Shown here piece after piece: positions 8,994 to 17,865 of a stretch of 64,000 nucleotides of DNA (its first letter is position 1; each line of letters opens with the position of its first letter). The notes under the pieces are model-generated. The model saw nothing but the letters and a program-made list of their open reading frames with translations, did not search any database and had not been told where the DNA came from. The stretch comes from Viridibacterium silvisoli (lineage in GTDB: Bacteria > Pseudomonadota > Gammaproteobacteria > Burkholderiales > Rhodocyclaceae): the NCBI RefSeq assembly GCF_036017035.1, contig NZ_JAYXHS010000002.1, positions 372,001 to 436,000 of the forward strand, written 5' to 3'. The translations under genes were made by a program, and so were the position numbers.

Positions 8994-9359
8994 ATGATGG
9001 CAAGGACGCTCGTGTCCGGCCTGTTACTGGCCGGCGCTCTGCTCGCTGGCGGATGCGCGACCCGCACACCGACGATTTATTACTGGGGTGACTATCAGCC
9101 GCAGCTCTATGCCTATCTGAAGAACGAGGGGTCGAGTCACGCGGAACAGATCCTTGCGTTGCAGCGGATTATCGAAGAGGCGAAGGCTGCCAACAAATCT
9201 GTGCCGCCTGGCTTTCACGCGCACCTTGGCTTGTTGCAGATTACGGAAGGGAAGCCGGAGCTGGCACGTCAGGCGCTGGAGACGGAGAAAACCTTGTTTC
9301 CAGAGTCCGCCGTTTTCATGGATTTCCTGCTCGCCAAACTGGCAGGAGGTAAATCATGA
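8994..9359 (+). CDS. DUF4810-like lipoprotein
   Basis: A 121-residue lipoprotein from the ATG at 8994, with signal sequence LVSGLLLAGALLAGGC ending in the acylated Cys. The mature part opens PTIYYWGDYQPQLYAYLK, characteristic of DUF4810, followed by helices compatible with tetratricopeptide-like packing (HAHLGLLQITEGKPELARQ). It lies between the CsgG-like and DUF799-like genes. Its stop overlaps the next start as ATGA. An upstream in-frame ATG at 8949 would fall inside the preceding gene and spoil the signal peptide. Confidence 0.85.
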   Translation: MMARTLVSGLLLAGALLAGGCATRTPTIYYWGDYQPQLYAYLKNEGSSHAEQILALQRIIEEAKAANKSVPPGFHAHLGLLQITEGKPELARQALETEKTLFPESAVFMDFLLAKLAGGKS

Positions 9360-10021
9360 GCGCGCTGATGCGAGGGCTTTTGTTGTTGGCTATCGTCCTG
9401 GCGGCGGGTTGCGTGAGCAATCAACCCGGCTACGATTACACGGCCTTCCGCCGCGCCCAGCCGCGCTCCATTCTCGTGTTGCCGCCGGTGAACAAGTCGC
9501 CAGATATCAAGGCCAGCAATAGCGTGATGTCCTACGTCAGCTACCCGCTGGCGGAGTCCGGCTACTACGTCTATCCGGTTACGGTGGTCGACGAAACTTT
9601 TCGCCAGAACGGGCTGACGCTGCCGGAAGAAATCCATGCCGTGGCGCCCGCGAAACTGAGAGAGATCTTCGGCGCAGACACGGTGATGTACATCGAGATT
9701 ACGGACTTCGGGACTCGCTATCGGGTGTTTGCCAGCGATACACGCGTCACCGCAGCTGGTCGTCTGGTCGACCTGCGGAGCGGGGATACTTTGTGGACGG
9801 GGTCCGCAACGGCCTCTACCAGCGAGAACCAGAGTGCTGGCAGCAATGGCGTGATCGGCATGCTGGTCAAGGCCGCCATTGATCAGATCGTGAATACGCT
9901 CAGCGACCAAGGGCATCGTGTCGCTGGCGTGACCAGTCAGCGTCTGCTCGCTGCGCGCCCGAATGGCATCCTGTATGGTCCGCGCTCGCCGCTGTACAAC
10001 CTCGAGCCTGCGCCAAAGTAA
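9356..10021 (+). CDS. DUF799 (GNA1162-like) lipoprotein
   Basis: The 221-residue protein has a lipobox (LAAGC, Cys near residue 19) and the DUF799 core: RSILVLPPVNKSPDIKAS, YPLAESGYYVYPVTVVDETF and the GADTVMYIEITDFGT strand. The family includes the meningococcal surface lipoprotein GNA1162. It overlaps the DUF4810-like gene by four bases and ends the three-lipoprotein operon. Together the three probably form an envelope complex, with the CsgG-like member as the likely oligomer; the substrate is unknown. Confidence 0.88.
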   Translation: MSALMRGLLLLAIVLAAGCVSNQPGYDYTAFRRAQPRSILVLPPVNKSPDIKASNSVMSYVSYPLAESGYYVYPVTVVDETFRQNGLTLPEEIHAVAPAKLREIFGADTVMYIEITDFGTRYRVFASDTRVTAAGRLVDLRSGDTLWTGSATASTSENQSAGSNGVIGMLVKAAIDQIVNTLSDQGHRVAGVTSQRLLAARPNGILYGPRSPLYNLEPAPK

Positions 10022-10170
10022 GTGAGGGCTGGAGGGAGGGCGGGCCTCTTCCGACGTCTGGCATCAATGCGAAAGCGTGGTGACCTGCGCTTTCGACAGA
10101 CGGGAAGCAGTGGAAGTCAGGAGGGCCGGACGCCGCGCCTGCCGCAAGGGATAATGCTGACCTTGAAAAG

Positions 10171-10205
10171 ACAAAAGCCAGCACCGGGGTGCTGGCTTTC
10201 GAATA
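10171..10205 (-). terminator. Rho-independent terminator after tRNA-Asn (possibly bidirectional)
   Basis: An 11-bp perfect inverted repeat (AAAGCCAGCAC at 10174-10184 and its complement at 10189-10199) follows the tRNA-Asn gene on the minus strand and reads into a T-rich run. On the plus strand it could also end the lipoprotein operon, although the T run there is short. Confidence 0.8.
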
Positions 10206-10206
10206 G

Positions 10207-10282
10207 TGGCTCCTCGACCTGGGCTCGAACCAGGGACCTACGGATTAACAGTCCGGCGCTCTACCGACTGAGCTATCGAGGA
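10207..10282 (-). tRNA. tRNA-Asn (anticodon GTT)
   Basis: The reverse complement folds as a 76-base tRNA. The acceptor arms are TCCTCGA (10282-10276) and TCGAGGA (10217-10211). The anticodon loop reads CTGTTAA, giving anticodon GTT, and the T loop contains GGTTCGAGCCC. The 3' CCA is encoded at 10209-10207. It is preceded by a strong promoter and followed by a terminator, so it is a single-gene transcription unit. Confidence 0.97.
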
Positions 10283-10298
10283 ACAATTGAGGCTGCGA

Positions 10299-10327
10299 AT
10301 TATAGACAGGGTTTTCGCCTCTGTAAA
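10299..10327 (-). promoter_or_regulatory. Promoter of tRNA-Asn
   Basis: On the minus strand TTTACA (10327-10322) is followed by a 17-base spacer and a perfect TATAAT (10304-10299). The expected start point is about 10-15 bases before the mature tRNA 5' end, which fits a tRNA promoter. Confidence 0.8.
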
Positions 10328-10418
10328 GGTTCTTTTCGTTTTCATTTATAGTTCGCGTCGAAACAGGACGTGAGCCCATTTGGGCTGAGCAATTCGATCA
10401 GGTACAGTGAGTCCCGCC

Positions 10419-11615
10419 ATGAAGAAAATTCCAAAGTCGATGTCTTACGGTAGTGCCCTGCTTACGGCTGCGGCACTGGTATTCGCCAATTTCCTGTGGT
10501 CTGGCGTTGCGCAGGGTGGCAGCCCCGAAACCTGGCTGGGCCTGCCTGTTACCTATGTCGAAGATGGCTATACCTTCCACCCTTGGCCGGCACAGGCGCT
10601 CAAGGACATGAAGATCCACACCCCGGATCCGATCCTGGTTGCCAAGGCCTGGGTAACGCCAGACTGGAACGCATGGATCACCAGTGGCAAGACCAATCGC
10701 GTGCGCATCGAAGCAGACGAAATCGTTGCGCGGCCAAGTTCGCTATTGAGACTGGGCAGCTTCGACGGCAAGTCGACGCACAAGATCACTGGCGTGCGCT
10801 TTGCCAAACTGAAACTGCTGATGGGCGCAACTGCGATTGCATTGCCATCCGGAGAAATGGATTTCGCCGAGGATGGCACGCTGACCCATCTGCGCATTGC
10901 GACGGAGCAGGGTATGCGCTTCGATGTCACGCCGCATGGTGACAAGCTGACCATTCTTGCCCAGCTGACCAACTGGAAGTGGGATGTGCTGCCTGCGCTG
11001 CGTTTCGAAAGTGTCGTGGCCCAAGGCGAGATCAATGATGATCGCATCCTGTTCGACAAGATCGGTGGGACTGGCGATGGTGGTTCGGTTGAGGGCCTGG
11101 TGCGCTTGACGGTGACCGACGCGTTTGCGGTGGATGGTGAGTTGAAGCTCGACAAGCTCAACTCGGTGGAGGTGCTGAAGCGTATTTATGCCGGCCACAC
11201 CGTGCAGGGCCTGCTCATGGCCAATGTAAAGATTGCGGCCAGCGCGCCTAGCCTGTCGGACCTGAGCAAGAACATGACGGCGAGCGGTACGTACAGCTTG
11301 CGCTCCGGCAGCGTCGATCGCTTCGGTCTGCTCGAAGGCTTGCGGCGTCAGGAGTCCGGCCCGGCGGGCGGCGGTCTGACGAAGTTTGTGTCGCTGGATG
11401 GCACATTCGCAGGCGGTGTTGGCAAGCCTTCCTCGGTGACGATGCGCCGTATTGATGGTGGCGCCATGCAAGGCTCTGGCAGCTTTCAGGTCAGTCTTGA
11501 AAACAAGCTGCGTGGCAACGTGACGGCATCGATCAAGTTGCCGAATGGTGATACCAAGACGCGTGCCTTGGTGCTGACCGGTGCGGTCAATGCACCGACG
11601 CTGATGGTGCCTTGA
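10419..11615 (+). CDS. AsmA-like membrane-anchored protein of unknown function
   Basis: About 398 residues from the ATG at 10419; an upstream in-frame ATG at 10407 adds four residues. One N-terminal hydrophobic helix (SALLTAAALVFANFLWSGVAQG) is followed by an entirely beta-rich periplasmic part. The segments GDGGSVEGLVRLTVTDAFAVDGELKLDKL and the C-terminal DGGAMQGSGSFQVSLENKLRGNVTASIKL resemble the AsmA C-terminal fold, in which repeated strands of reduced hydrophobicity form a lipid-transfer groove. The similarity is by pattern and is not strong. The gene stands alone between tRNA-Asn and the thioredoxin-like gene. Confidence 0.7.
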   Translation: MKKIPKSMSYGSALLTAAALVFANFLWSGVAQGGSPETWLGLPVTYVEDGYTFHPWPAQALKDMKIHTPDPILVAKAWVTPDWNAWITSGKTNRVRIEADEIVARPSSLLRLGSFDGKSTHKITGVRFAKLKLLMGATAIALPSGEMDFAEDGTLTHLRIATEQGMRFDVTPHGDKLTILAQLTNWKWDVLPALRFESVVAQGEINDDRILFDKIGGTGDGGSVEGLVRLTVTDAFAVDGELKLDKLNSVEVLKRIYAGHTVQGLLMANVKIAASAPSLSDLSKNMTASGTYSLRSGSVDRFGLLEGLRRQESGPAGGGLTKFVSLDGTFAGGVGKPSSVTMRRIDGGAMQGSGSFQVSLENKLRGNVTASIKLPNGDTKTRALVLTGAVNAPTLMVP

Positions 11616-11667
11616 CGCGATTCGTGCGCGACAGGGTTGTTTGCAAGATCAGTGGCAAGTGAGTGGC

Positions 11668-12066
11668 ATGGTGGGCGGACGATCAATGCAGCAGACGGGA
11701 CAGGAGTTTCTGGTGGCCTGTCTGTGCGCGCAGTGGTGCGGCGCCTGCCGCGAGTATCGGCCGGCATTCGAGGCTCTGGCGACGGCGTTTCCTGACACGC
11801 GTTTTGCGTGGGTAGATGTCGAGGATGAGCCAGATGTCGCCGGCGATATCGACATCGATAATTTCCCGACGCTCGTCATCCAGCGTGGCGCCAGCGTTGT
11901 TTTTTGCGGGCCGATGCTGCCCCATATTTCCCAGCTCGAGCGATTGCTGCAGACCTTGATGGCGCAAACGCCGGAAGAGTCGCGTGCGTTGCTTGCCAGC
12001 CCGCAACGCCAAGCCTGGCAGTCAGTTGGCGATGTGCGTTCGCGTCTTGATGAAAGGCGATCATGA
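11668..12066 (+). CDS. Thioredoxin-like protein
   Basis: The segment EFLVACLCAQWCGACREYRPAFE matches the first strand and active-site helix of a thioredoxin, with a Cys-Gly-Ala-Cys redox pair. It is followed by VDVEDEPDVAGD and the cis-proline region DNFPTLVIQRG. No signal peptide is seen, so it should act in the cytoplasm. The start is uncertain: TTG at 11641, ATG at 11668 and ATG at 11686 are all in frame. It overlaps the YkgJ-like gene by four bases (ATGA), suggesting coupled expression of a redox protein and a Cys-cluster protein. Confidence 0.85.
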   Translation: MVGGRSMQQTGQEFLVACLCAQWCGACREYRPAFEALATAFPDTRFAWVDVEDEPDVAGDIDIDNFPTLVIQRGASVVFCGPMLPHISQLERLLQTLMAQTPEESRALLASPQRQAWQSVGDVRSRLDERRS

Positions 12067-12395
12067 GCAGCCCTTGCCAGTCGTGCGGGGCTTGCTGCGC
12101 GACCTTTCGTGTCAGCTTTCATCGCAGCCAGCTCGACTCGGAGCCCGGTGGTTATGTACCTGAGGCGCTGGCGGACGAAGAGACTTCCAGTACCTGTCGC
12201 ATGCGTGGTACGGATCGCAGTGCGCCGCGCTGCGTCGCGTTGGTTGGCAAGATCGGCGAGGCGGTGAAATGCGGCATCTACGAATATCGCCCCGATCCAT
12301 GCCGCGAATTTGCCGCGCACGGCATATATGGCATTCAGAATGAAGCCTGCAACCAGGCGCGCGCGCGACATGGCCTGCCGCGACTCGCAGACTGA
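12063..12395 (+). CDS. YkgJ family cysteine-cluster protein
   Basis: The 110-residue protein starts SPCQSCGACCATF, the CxxCGxCC signature of the YkgJ family, and has further Cys at TCRMRG, PRCVAL, KCGIYEYRPDPCREF and NEAC. The family is thought to chelate zinc or iron; its role is undefined. The start overlaps the stop of the thioredoxin-like gene, which may keep its cysteines reduced (inference from context). Confidence 0.92.
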   Translation: MSSPCQSCGACCATFRVSFHRSQLDSEPGGYVPEALADEETSSTCRMRGTDRSAPRCVALVGKIGEAVKCGIYEYRPDPCREFAAHGIYGIQNEACNQARARHGLPRLAD

Positions 12396-12411
12396 ACGCT
12401 GCTGCCCGGGC

Positions 12412-14223
12412 TCAGGTGCCCGCTTGATCCACCAGCTTTACCTCGACGAGACCACGCAAGGCGTTGCCAACGAAAATGCGTTCGGCATCCAGAACGTCGG
12501 CCATGCTCAGCAGGTGTTCGCGGGCGGCCCCTGCGGCCAATAGTTGCGCTCGCATCACGCCAGGTAGCAGTCCGCTCGAGACTGGCGGGGTCAGCAGGTC
12601 GCCATCGCGTTCGATGAAGATATTGCTGCGCGCACCTTCGCAGACTTCGTTGCGTGTATTCAGGTAGAGCAAGTCGAAATGACCGGCAACCATGGCCTCA
12701 CGCAGTGCTGAGTCATAGAAGTTGCGGGCCGTGGTCTTGTGCTGCAGTCGCAAGTCATCGGGGTTGAGTCGCTGGCTCGCCAGGACCAGTGTGGGTTGCG
12801 CGCGGAGGGCATCCAGCGGCGCGCCGCCCAAGGCCAGTGTGCCGTCGCGCGACAATAACAAGCGCACGCGATGCAAGCCCGGTGGCAGGGATGTGGCGTG
12901 AGCCATCAAGGCTGCGCGGACGGCTTCTTCGTCATGGCGGAAGCCGAGAGCCTGCGCAGAGCGCGACAAGCGTTGCAGGTGCCAGGCCAGCAGCGGGAAG
13001 GATTTGTCGATATTGCCTGCGGGGTAGATCTCGCAGCGCAATGTCTCGATCAGCTGCAAAGCGTCGTTGGATGCGAAGCGTGCCTTGGTCAGGCATTCGT
13101 CATATTCCGAGGCGGCGTCCGAGTCGGCCACGATGCCGCTGCCGATATCCATGCGGCAGTTACCACCCGCCTGGAGGCGCAGCGTACGGATAGGCACGTT
13201 GAAGCTGCAGTCGCCATCCGGCCCAATCCAGCCGAGCGCGCCGCAGTAGGGGCCGCGAGCCTGGTCTTCAAGTTCGTGAATGATCTGCATGGCGCGTACC
13301 TTCGGTGCCCCGGTCACCGAGCCGCACGGAAACAGCGCCTGAAAAATGCGGCCGATGCCGGCTTCAACCGGCCCGGCCTCGATGGTTGAGGTGAGCTGGA
13401 AAACGGTGGCGTACTGTTCCAGCTCGAACAAGCTGCGTACGTGCACGCCGCCGGCCTGTGCAAGGCGTCCAAGGTCGTTGCGGATGAGGTCCACGATCAT
13501 CAGGTTTTCGGCGCGGTTCTTTTCGGAGTGTTGCAGCGCTTGCGCGTTGCGCACATCCTCGTCCGGGCTGTTGCCACGCGGGGCCGTTCCCTTCATTGGA
13601 CGGCAAACCAGCTGGCTGCCCTTGCGTTCGAAGAACAGCTCGGGCGAGCGTGACAGGAGCCACTCCTCGCCATCGCAGACCAGTGCGCCATGCTTGACGG
13701 GCTGCGTGCGACGGAGCCGTTCCTGCAGCGCCAGTGGGTGACCGAAGTACTGGCCCGTCATCGGGAAGGTCAGGTTGGTCTGGTAGCAGTCGCCCGCGCG
13801 GATGTATTCAAGCACGCGCTGCACCTGGATGGCATAGTTGGCAGGATCGAGTTGTGGTGACAGCTGCAGCAATCCCGCTTCGCGTTCCTGCGCGGAAAGC
13901 GTGGCCACTGACTGCTGCCACCACGCAGTCAGTGCAGCTTCGTCCAGCGAGATGGCCTCAGCAAATACCAACGCGCGGGCGAGGCGAGTGTCGCGGCTGG
14001 GGACTCGTGCCTCGAAGGCGCGCCCCAGTTCGTAATTGGCGATGAGCGCGATCCAGTGGCCTTGCTGGATGTGCGCCTCCAGCGTGGCGAAGAATGTCTC
14101 CACCTGAGTGGCTTCATGGCAGTCGATGCTCTGCAGATATTGCTGCAAGAGCAGGCCACTGGCCGGCTGGCTGAGGTTGTCTTCAAACAACGCGAAAGGG
14201 GGAAGCGGAGCAGGAGGCGACAC
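12412..14223 (-). CDS. pabB: Fused aminodeoxychorismate synthase component I / 4-amino-4-deoxychorismate lyase
   Basis: This 603-residue protein joins two steps of p-aminobenzoate synthesis for folate. Residues 1 to about 360 are PabB-like: the RPMKGTAPRG motif carries the catalytic Lys, with SRSPELFFERKG, MIVDLIRNDLGR and GSVTGAPKVRAM following. Residues from about 375 are a class IV PLP enzyme like PabC, with HLQRLSRSAQALGF, the probable PLP lysine in LQHKTTARNFYD, and NEVCEGARSNIFIE plus the SGLLPGVMRA segment. Such PabB-PabC fusions are common in Betaproteobacteria. The amidotransferase PabA is not in the window. It converges on the YkgJ-like gene. Confidence 0.95.
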   Translation of the reverse strand: MSPPAPLPPFALFEDNLSQPASGLLLQQYLQSIDCHEATQVETFFATLEAHIQQGHWIALIANYELGRAFEARVPSRDTRLARALVFAEAISLDEAALTAWWQQSVATLSAQEREAGLLQLSPQLDPANYAIQVQRVLEYIRAGDCYQTNLTFPMTGQYFGHPLALQERLRRTQPVKHGALVCDGEEWLLSRSPELFFERKGSQLVCRPMKGTAPRGNSPDEDVRNAQALQHSEKNRAENLMIVDLIRNDLGRLAQAGGVHVRSLFELEQYATVFQLTSTIEAGPVEAGIGRIFQALFPCGSVTGAPKVRAMQIIHELEDQARGPYCGALGWIGPDGDCSFNVPIRTLRLQAGGNCRMDIGSGIVADSDAASEYDECLTKARFASNDALQLIETLRCEIYPAGNIDKSFPLLAWHLQRLSRSAQALGFRHDEEAVRAALMAHATSLPPGLHRVRLLLSRDGTLALGGAPLDALRAQPTLVLASQRLNPDDLRLQHKTTARNFYDSALREAMVAGHFDLLYLNTRNEVCEGARSNIFIERDGDLLTPPVSSGLLPGVMRAQLLAAGAAREHLLSMADVLDAERIFVGNALRGLVEVKLVDQAGT

Positions 14224-14259
14224 GATGGAGTTGAAACTCGGCAGAGGCAGGGCGCCAGC

Positions 14260-14934
14260 TTAGCGCGCGTCGACCACGCCCGCGCGGTTCATTTGCTTCT
14301 GTACCAGACGCACGACTTCGTTGATGAGTGTGAGCGTCGAGGATGGATTGAGGGTTTCAGTCACTGCAGACCATATCGGCTTGCCCGAAGGTAAACGGTA
14401 CAGGACGGTTTCAGTGATGTAACGCGTCTCCCGGGTCTTGTATGCCGGGGTGACTGCGACGCTGGTGGCGTAGGGATAGAAGCGCCAGAAGTCGCGGTAG
14501 TAAGGCGAGTACAGCGGTGCCATGCCATACAAGGGGCGGTTGTCGATGAAATAGGTTTGCGGTGGGTGGTATAGCTCGCGCTCGTCGATGGCGACCAGCC
14601 GGGTGATGACGGCTGCATCGAAGCCGGCTTCCTGCAGGCTGCCACGCAGGGCGTCGATGTCGGCTCCCGGCGTGAAGCCAAGCTGCCTTGCTGAAACGGC
14701 ATGGGTGCTCGGTGGCAGGCGGCGGACCGCCTCGTCTTCGACAAGGCGGCTGATGGAGTCATCCTTGACGACAGCAATGACGGCCAGTTTCTGCGGAGAG
14801 GGGCCGACGTCGTCTGGCTGGCGCCATTCGCTTGAGAGGCGGGTGCTGCTGCAAGCCGATAACAAGAAACCTGGCAACAGACACAACAACAGGCTCAGGA
14901 GAAAAAAACGCCTCGTGACAACGCCCCGATGCAC
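14260..14934 (-). CDS. Lipoprotein of unknown function
   Basis: The 224-residue protein has a lipoprotein signal (FFLLSLLLCLLPGFLLSAC) with the acylated Cys near residue 28. The mature part has alternating strands and helices (KLAVIAVVKDDSISRLVEDE, AGFDAAVITRLVAIDE) like small outer-membrane lipoproteins of the DUF4136 type, then a Tyr/Pro-rich stretch (LYSPYYRDFWRFYPY). It ends 36 bases before pabBC in the same orientation and follows mltD. No function can be assigned. Confidence 0.75.
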   Translation of the reverse strand: MHRGVVTRRFFLLSLLLCLLPGFLLSACSSTRLSSEWRQPDDVGPSPQKLAVIAVVKDDSISRLVEDEAVRRLPPSTHAVSARQLGFTPGADIDALRGSLQEAGFDAAVITRLVAIDERELYHPPQTYFIDNRPLYGMAPLYSPYYRDFWRFYPYATSVAVTPAYKTRETRYITETVLYRLPSGKPIWSAVTETLNPSSTLTLINEVVRLVQKQMNRAGVVDAR

Positions 14935-14943
14935 CGCGCTCCT

Positions 14944-16194
14944 TTATCCGCGACTGCGTGTCGTGGTGCGCGTACGGGTAGTGGGAGCAGAGACCTGGCG
15001 TAGTTTGCCGCCGGAAGCCTTGCTCGGCGTCTCGACAGCTACTTCTACCGCACTGCTCGGTACCAGCAGGGTGTAACCGGCAGCCAGCAGTGCACGAGCT
15101 CCCAGCCCGTTGGCGTTACAAATTTCCTGCACGGCCAGGCGCAGGCGTCGCGCGACCTGCTCGATGCGTTCAGTGCGAGGCACGGAATAGGTTTTCCACG
15201 TCACCAGCGGCGCGTCATGGTGCGCAAGGTTCTCCTGGAATTTCTGCGCGTTTTCTACCGGGAGTACCAGCCTGGCGTTGTCGCTGCCCGGCATGACCGG
15301 ACGGTTGTAGCCCGGGTTCAGCATGAGGAATTCCGACAGCGGCATCTCGGCGAGTTTGGCGGCCAACGCTACGTCCATGCCCTGGCGCTTCTCGATCGAG
15401 GTGAAGTAAGGTTGATCGGGAATGGCTGGCAGGCTGATGTTGTACAGCTCGGGATGCGCGATGATGTTCTTCAGCGCCTGCAGCTTGGGAACGTAGTAAC
15501 GGGTCTCCGTCGGCATTGACAGACTCATGTAGTCGGTCGGCTTGCCTGCTGCCTTGTTGTTGGCAACGGCTCGTGCCACTGCATTCTCGCCCCAGTTGTA
15601 GGAGGCCAGCGCGAGTTGCCAGTCGCCATGCATCTCGTAGATGGCTTGCAGGTATTTCAACGCGGCATCGGTCGAGGCTACAACGTCACGACGCTCGTCG
15701 ACCCACCAGTTCTGGGCGAGCTGGAAGTCCTTGCCGGTGGATGGAATGAACTGCCACAGTCCGGCCGCCTTGGCGGAGGACAGGGCTTGCGGGTTGTAAG
15801 CACTCTCGACGATGGGCAGCAGGGCCAGCTCGGTCGGCATGCCGCGTTTTTCGAGCTCGGAGACGATGTGGTACATGTACTTGCGACCGCGCTCGAACAT
15901 GACCTTGAGCTGCTGTGGACGCGCCAGGTAGTAGCGCATGCGGTCATCGACCAGCGGGCTTTCGAGATCGCGCATGGCGAAGCCATTGCGCACGCGCCCC
16001 CAGATGTCTGCTGACTGGGCGGTATGGTCGAGCGGCGTAACGGTATCGCTGTCACGCATCACACCGGATGCGGTCTGTACGCTGCTGATGTTTGTGGCAG
16101 TCTGCAGCGAGAAAACCTGCTCGGCTGCGACTGTGGTGGTTGCGCTACACAAGGCAGCGCAGAAAATCAGTGTCTGGAGGGCTGTAGCCTTCAT
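14944..16194 (-). CDS. mltD: Membrane-bound lytic murein transglycosylase D-like protein
   Basis: Lytic transglycosylases cleave peptidoglycan glycan strands to leave 1,6-anhydromuropeptides. The 416-residue protein has a signal sequence, then the SLT domain: ELALLPIVESAYNPQALS carries the catalytic Glu, followed by AAGLWQFIPSTGKDF and LALASYNWGENAV. A C-terminal segment (WKTYSVPRTERIEQVARRLRL, ICNANGL) is LysM-like for peptidoglycan binding. Only one such repeat is evident. The tail is rich in Thr/Arg. It shares its neighbourhood with gloB, the methyltransferase and rnhA, a grouping often seen in Betaproteobacteria, but two response regulators lie in between. Confidence 0.92.
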   Translation of the reverse strand: MKATALQTLIFCAALCSATTTVAAEQVFSLQTATNISSVQTASGVMRDSDTVTPLDHTAQSADIWGRVRNGFAMRDLESPLVDDRMRYYLARPQQLKVMFERGRKYMYHIVSELEKRGMPTELALLPIVESAYNPQALSSAKAAGLWQFIPSTGKDFQLAQNWWVDERRDVVASTDAALKYLQAIYEMHGDWQLALASYNWGENAVARAVANNKAAGKPTDYMSLSMPTETRYYVPKLQALKNIIAHPELYNISLPAIPDQPYFTSIEKRQGMDVALAAKLAEMPLSEFLMLNPGYNRPVMPGSDNARLVLPVENAQKFQENLAHHDAPLVTWKTYSVPRTERIEQVARRLRLAVQEICNANGLGARALLAAGYTLLVPSSAVEVAVETPSKASGGKLRQVSAPTTRTRTTTRSRG

Positions 16195-16441
16195 GAGACC
16201 CCTTCCTGCAAGTGGGTGAGCGGCCGGATTTGCGCAAACCGTATATTGGCCAACGGTTTACCCCAATTCGGGCTGCGCAAATTTTAACCAATTTGGCACG
16301 GGACGCCAGCCCTGAACTAAAAAGAATATCTGGCTGACTTTACAGGCCTTTCTCTTCACAACGGCGCAGTCAGTCAGGCTTTACGATAGCCCGACGTTGC
16401 CGCTGTAGAGGAAAAACCCTGATGAAAGGACGAGAGTACAG

Positions 16442-17398
16442 ATGAAGGCGCTGGTCATCGACGACACGCTGACGAGTCTGACGCTGGTCAGTCATCAACT
16501 ACGGCGCATGGGGATCGAACCTTTAGTTGCCCAGGATGGCGCGACGGGAATCGAGATTTTCAAGCAGCACCGCCCGGACTTGATCTTGCTTGACGTGGTC
16601 ATGCCCGGCCTCAATGGTTATGAGGTTGCCAAGCGGATCCGCCAGCTGGAACGGGATGGGGAGTGGACGCCCATCATCCTGCTTGCGGCGCGCACCAGTG
16701 ATGAAGACCTCGAACACGGCATTGCCGTGGGCGGTGACGACTATCTCGTCAAACCCATTTCCGAGGTCGTGCTGACGGCCAAGGTGCGCGCCATGCAGCG
16801 CATCGCGCAGATGCGCTACTCGCTGCTGGTGCTGACGCGCAGACTGGACGAAGCGAATCGTGAGCTGACGCGTCTGTCGGCGGTTGACGGCCTGACCGGC
16901 ATTGCCAATCGGCGCCAGTTCGATGAATTCATGACTCGCGAATGGGCGCGTGGTACGCGGCATGAAACGGATCTGTCCGTGCTCATGTGCGACGTTGATT
17001 TCTTCAAGCAGTACAACGATCTGTACGGGCATCAGGCAGGAGACGAATGTTTGCAAACGGTTGCGCGCACGCTGGCAGCGCGTGTCAAGCGACCGACCGA
17101 TCTGGTCTCGCGCTACGGCGGTGAGGAGTTCGCCGTCATCCTGCCGGATACGGACCTGAACGGAGCGCGACAACTGGCAGAGGCCATGCGTAGCGACATC
17201 GAGCGCCTTGCACTACCGCACGGCAATAGCCCGAATGGTGTGGTTACGCTGAGCATTGGCGTGGCCTGTCGTGTGCCAGGCCGCAACGGCCCCGGCGGTG
17301 CCGCGCTTATCAAGGCTGCTGACGATGCGCTGTACCAGGCCAAGGCGGCCGGTCGCAATCGCGTCGAGGCCGAGCCCGAAATCTCTCACCAACACTGA
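16442..17398 (+). CDS. Response regulator with diguanylate cyclase (REC-GGDEF)
   Basis: The protein makes cyclic di-GMP under phosphorelay control. Residues 1-122 are a receiver domain with the acidic pair Asp7-Asp8, phosphoacceptor Asp51 and Lys104. A short coiled linker follows, then a GGDEF domain with the signature GGEEF at residues 226-230. The product-inhibition I-site RPTD lies exactly five residues upstream (217-220), so feedback inhibition is expected. It is followed 26 bases later by a single-domain receiver; no histidine kinase is next to either. Confidence 0.95.
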   Translation: MKALVIDDTLTSLTLVSHQLRRMGIEPLVAQDGATGIEIFKQHRPDLILLDVVMPGLNGYEVAKRIRQLERDGEWTPIILLAARTSDEDLEHGIAVGGDDYLVKPISEVVLTAKVRAMQRIAQMRYSLLVLTRRLDEANRELTRLSAVDGLTGIANRRQFDEFMTREWARGTRHETDLSVLMCDVDFFKQYNDLYGHQAGDECLQTVARTLAARVKRPTDLVSRYGGEEFAVILPDTDLNGARQLAEAMRSDIERLALPHGNSPNGVVTLSIGVACRVPGRNGPGGAALIKAADDALYQAKAAGRNRVEAEPEISHQH

Positions 17399-17424
17399 AT
17401 TCCAATAGCAGCACCGGGAGCGAT

Positions 17425-17832
17425 ATGTCGAATACAGCTGGACTCAAGGGCCTGACCGTTCTGATCGTCGATGACAACGACACGACGCGCGCCATGCTGC
17501 GCGGCATCCTGCGTCACGAGGGCGCCGAGGTTGTGGGCGAGGCCAAGGATGGTCCGGGGGCGATAGCAGCCTGCGACAAACTCAAACCGAAGCTGGTGTG
17601 TCTCGATGTGCTGATGCCCAACAGCAATGGTGTGGACGTACTGAAGGAAATCCGCAAGACGCAGTTGGACGTCCGTGTACTCATGATTACCGGTTCGGCC
17701 GATCGGGAAACCGTGCAGGCCTCGATACGTGGCGGCGCCAGTGGCTATGTCGTAAAGCCCTTCAATGCAGCACGTGTAGTCGATGCGGTGCGCCAGGCGT
17801 TGGCCGCGGCTGTGCCTGCCGCGTCGCAGTAA
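17425..17832 (+). CDS. CheY-like single-domain response regulator
   Basis: A 135-residue receiver with Asp16-Asp17, phosphoacceptor Asp61 (CLDVLMP) and Lys111 (VVKPF). No output domain is attached. A likely job is as a phosphate shuttle or sink, or to bind a partner protein; adjacency to the REC-GGDEF gene suggests a shared phosphorelay. The first eight residues precede the receiver core. It converges on gloB. Confidence 0.93.
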   Translation: MSNTAGLKGLTVLIVDDNDTTRAMLRGILRHEGAEVVGEAKDGPGAIAACDKLKPKLVCLDVLMPNSNGVDVLKEIRKTQLDVRVLMITGSADRETVQASIRGGASGYVVKPFNAARVVDAVRQALAAAVPAASQ

Positions 17833-17865
17833 ATCGACAGCGGCCTGTCGTTTGGCTGGAGCCTG

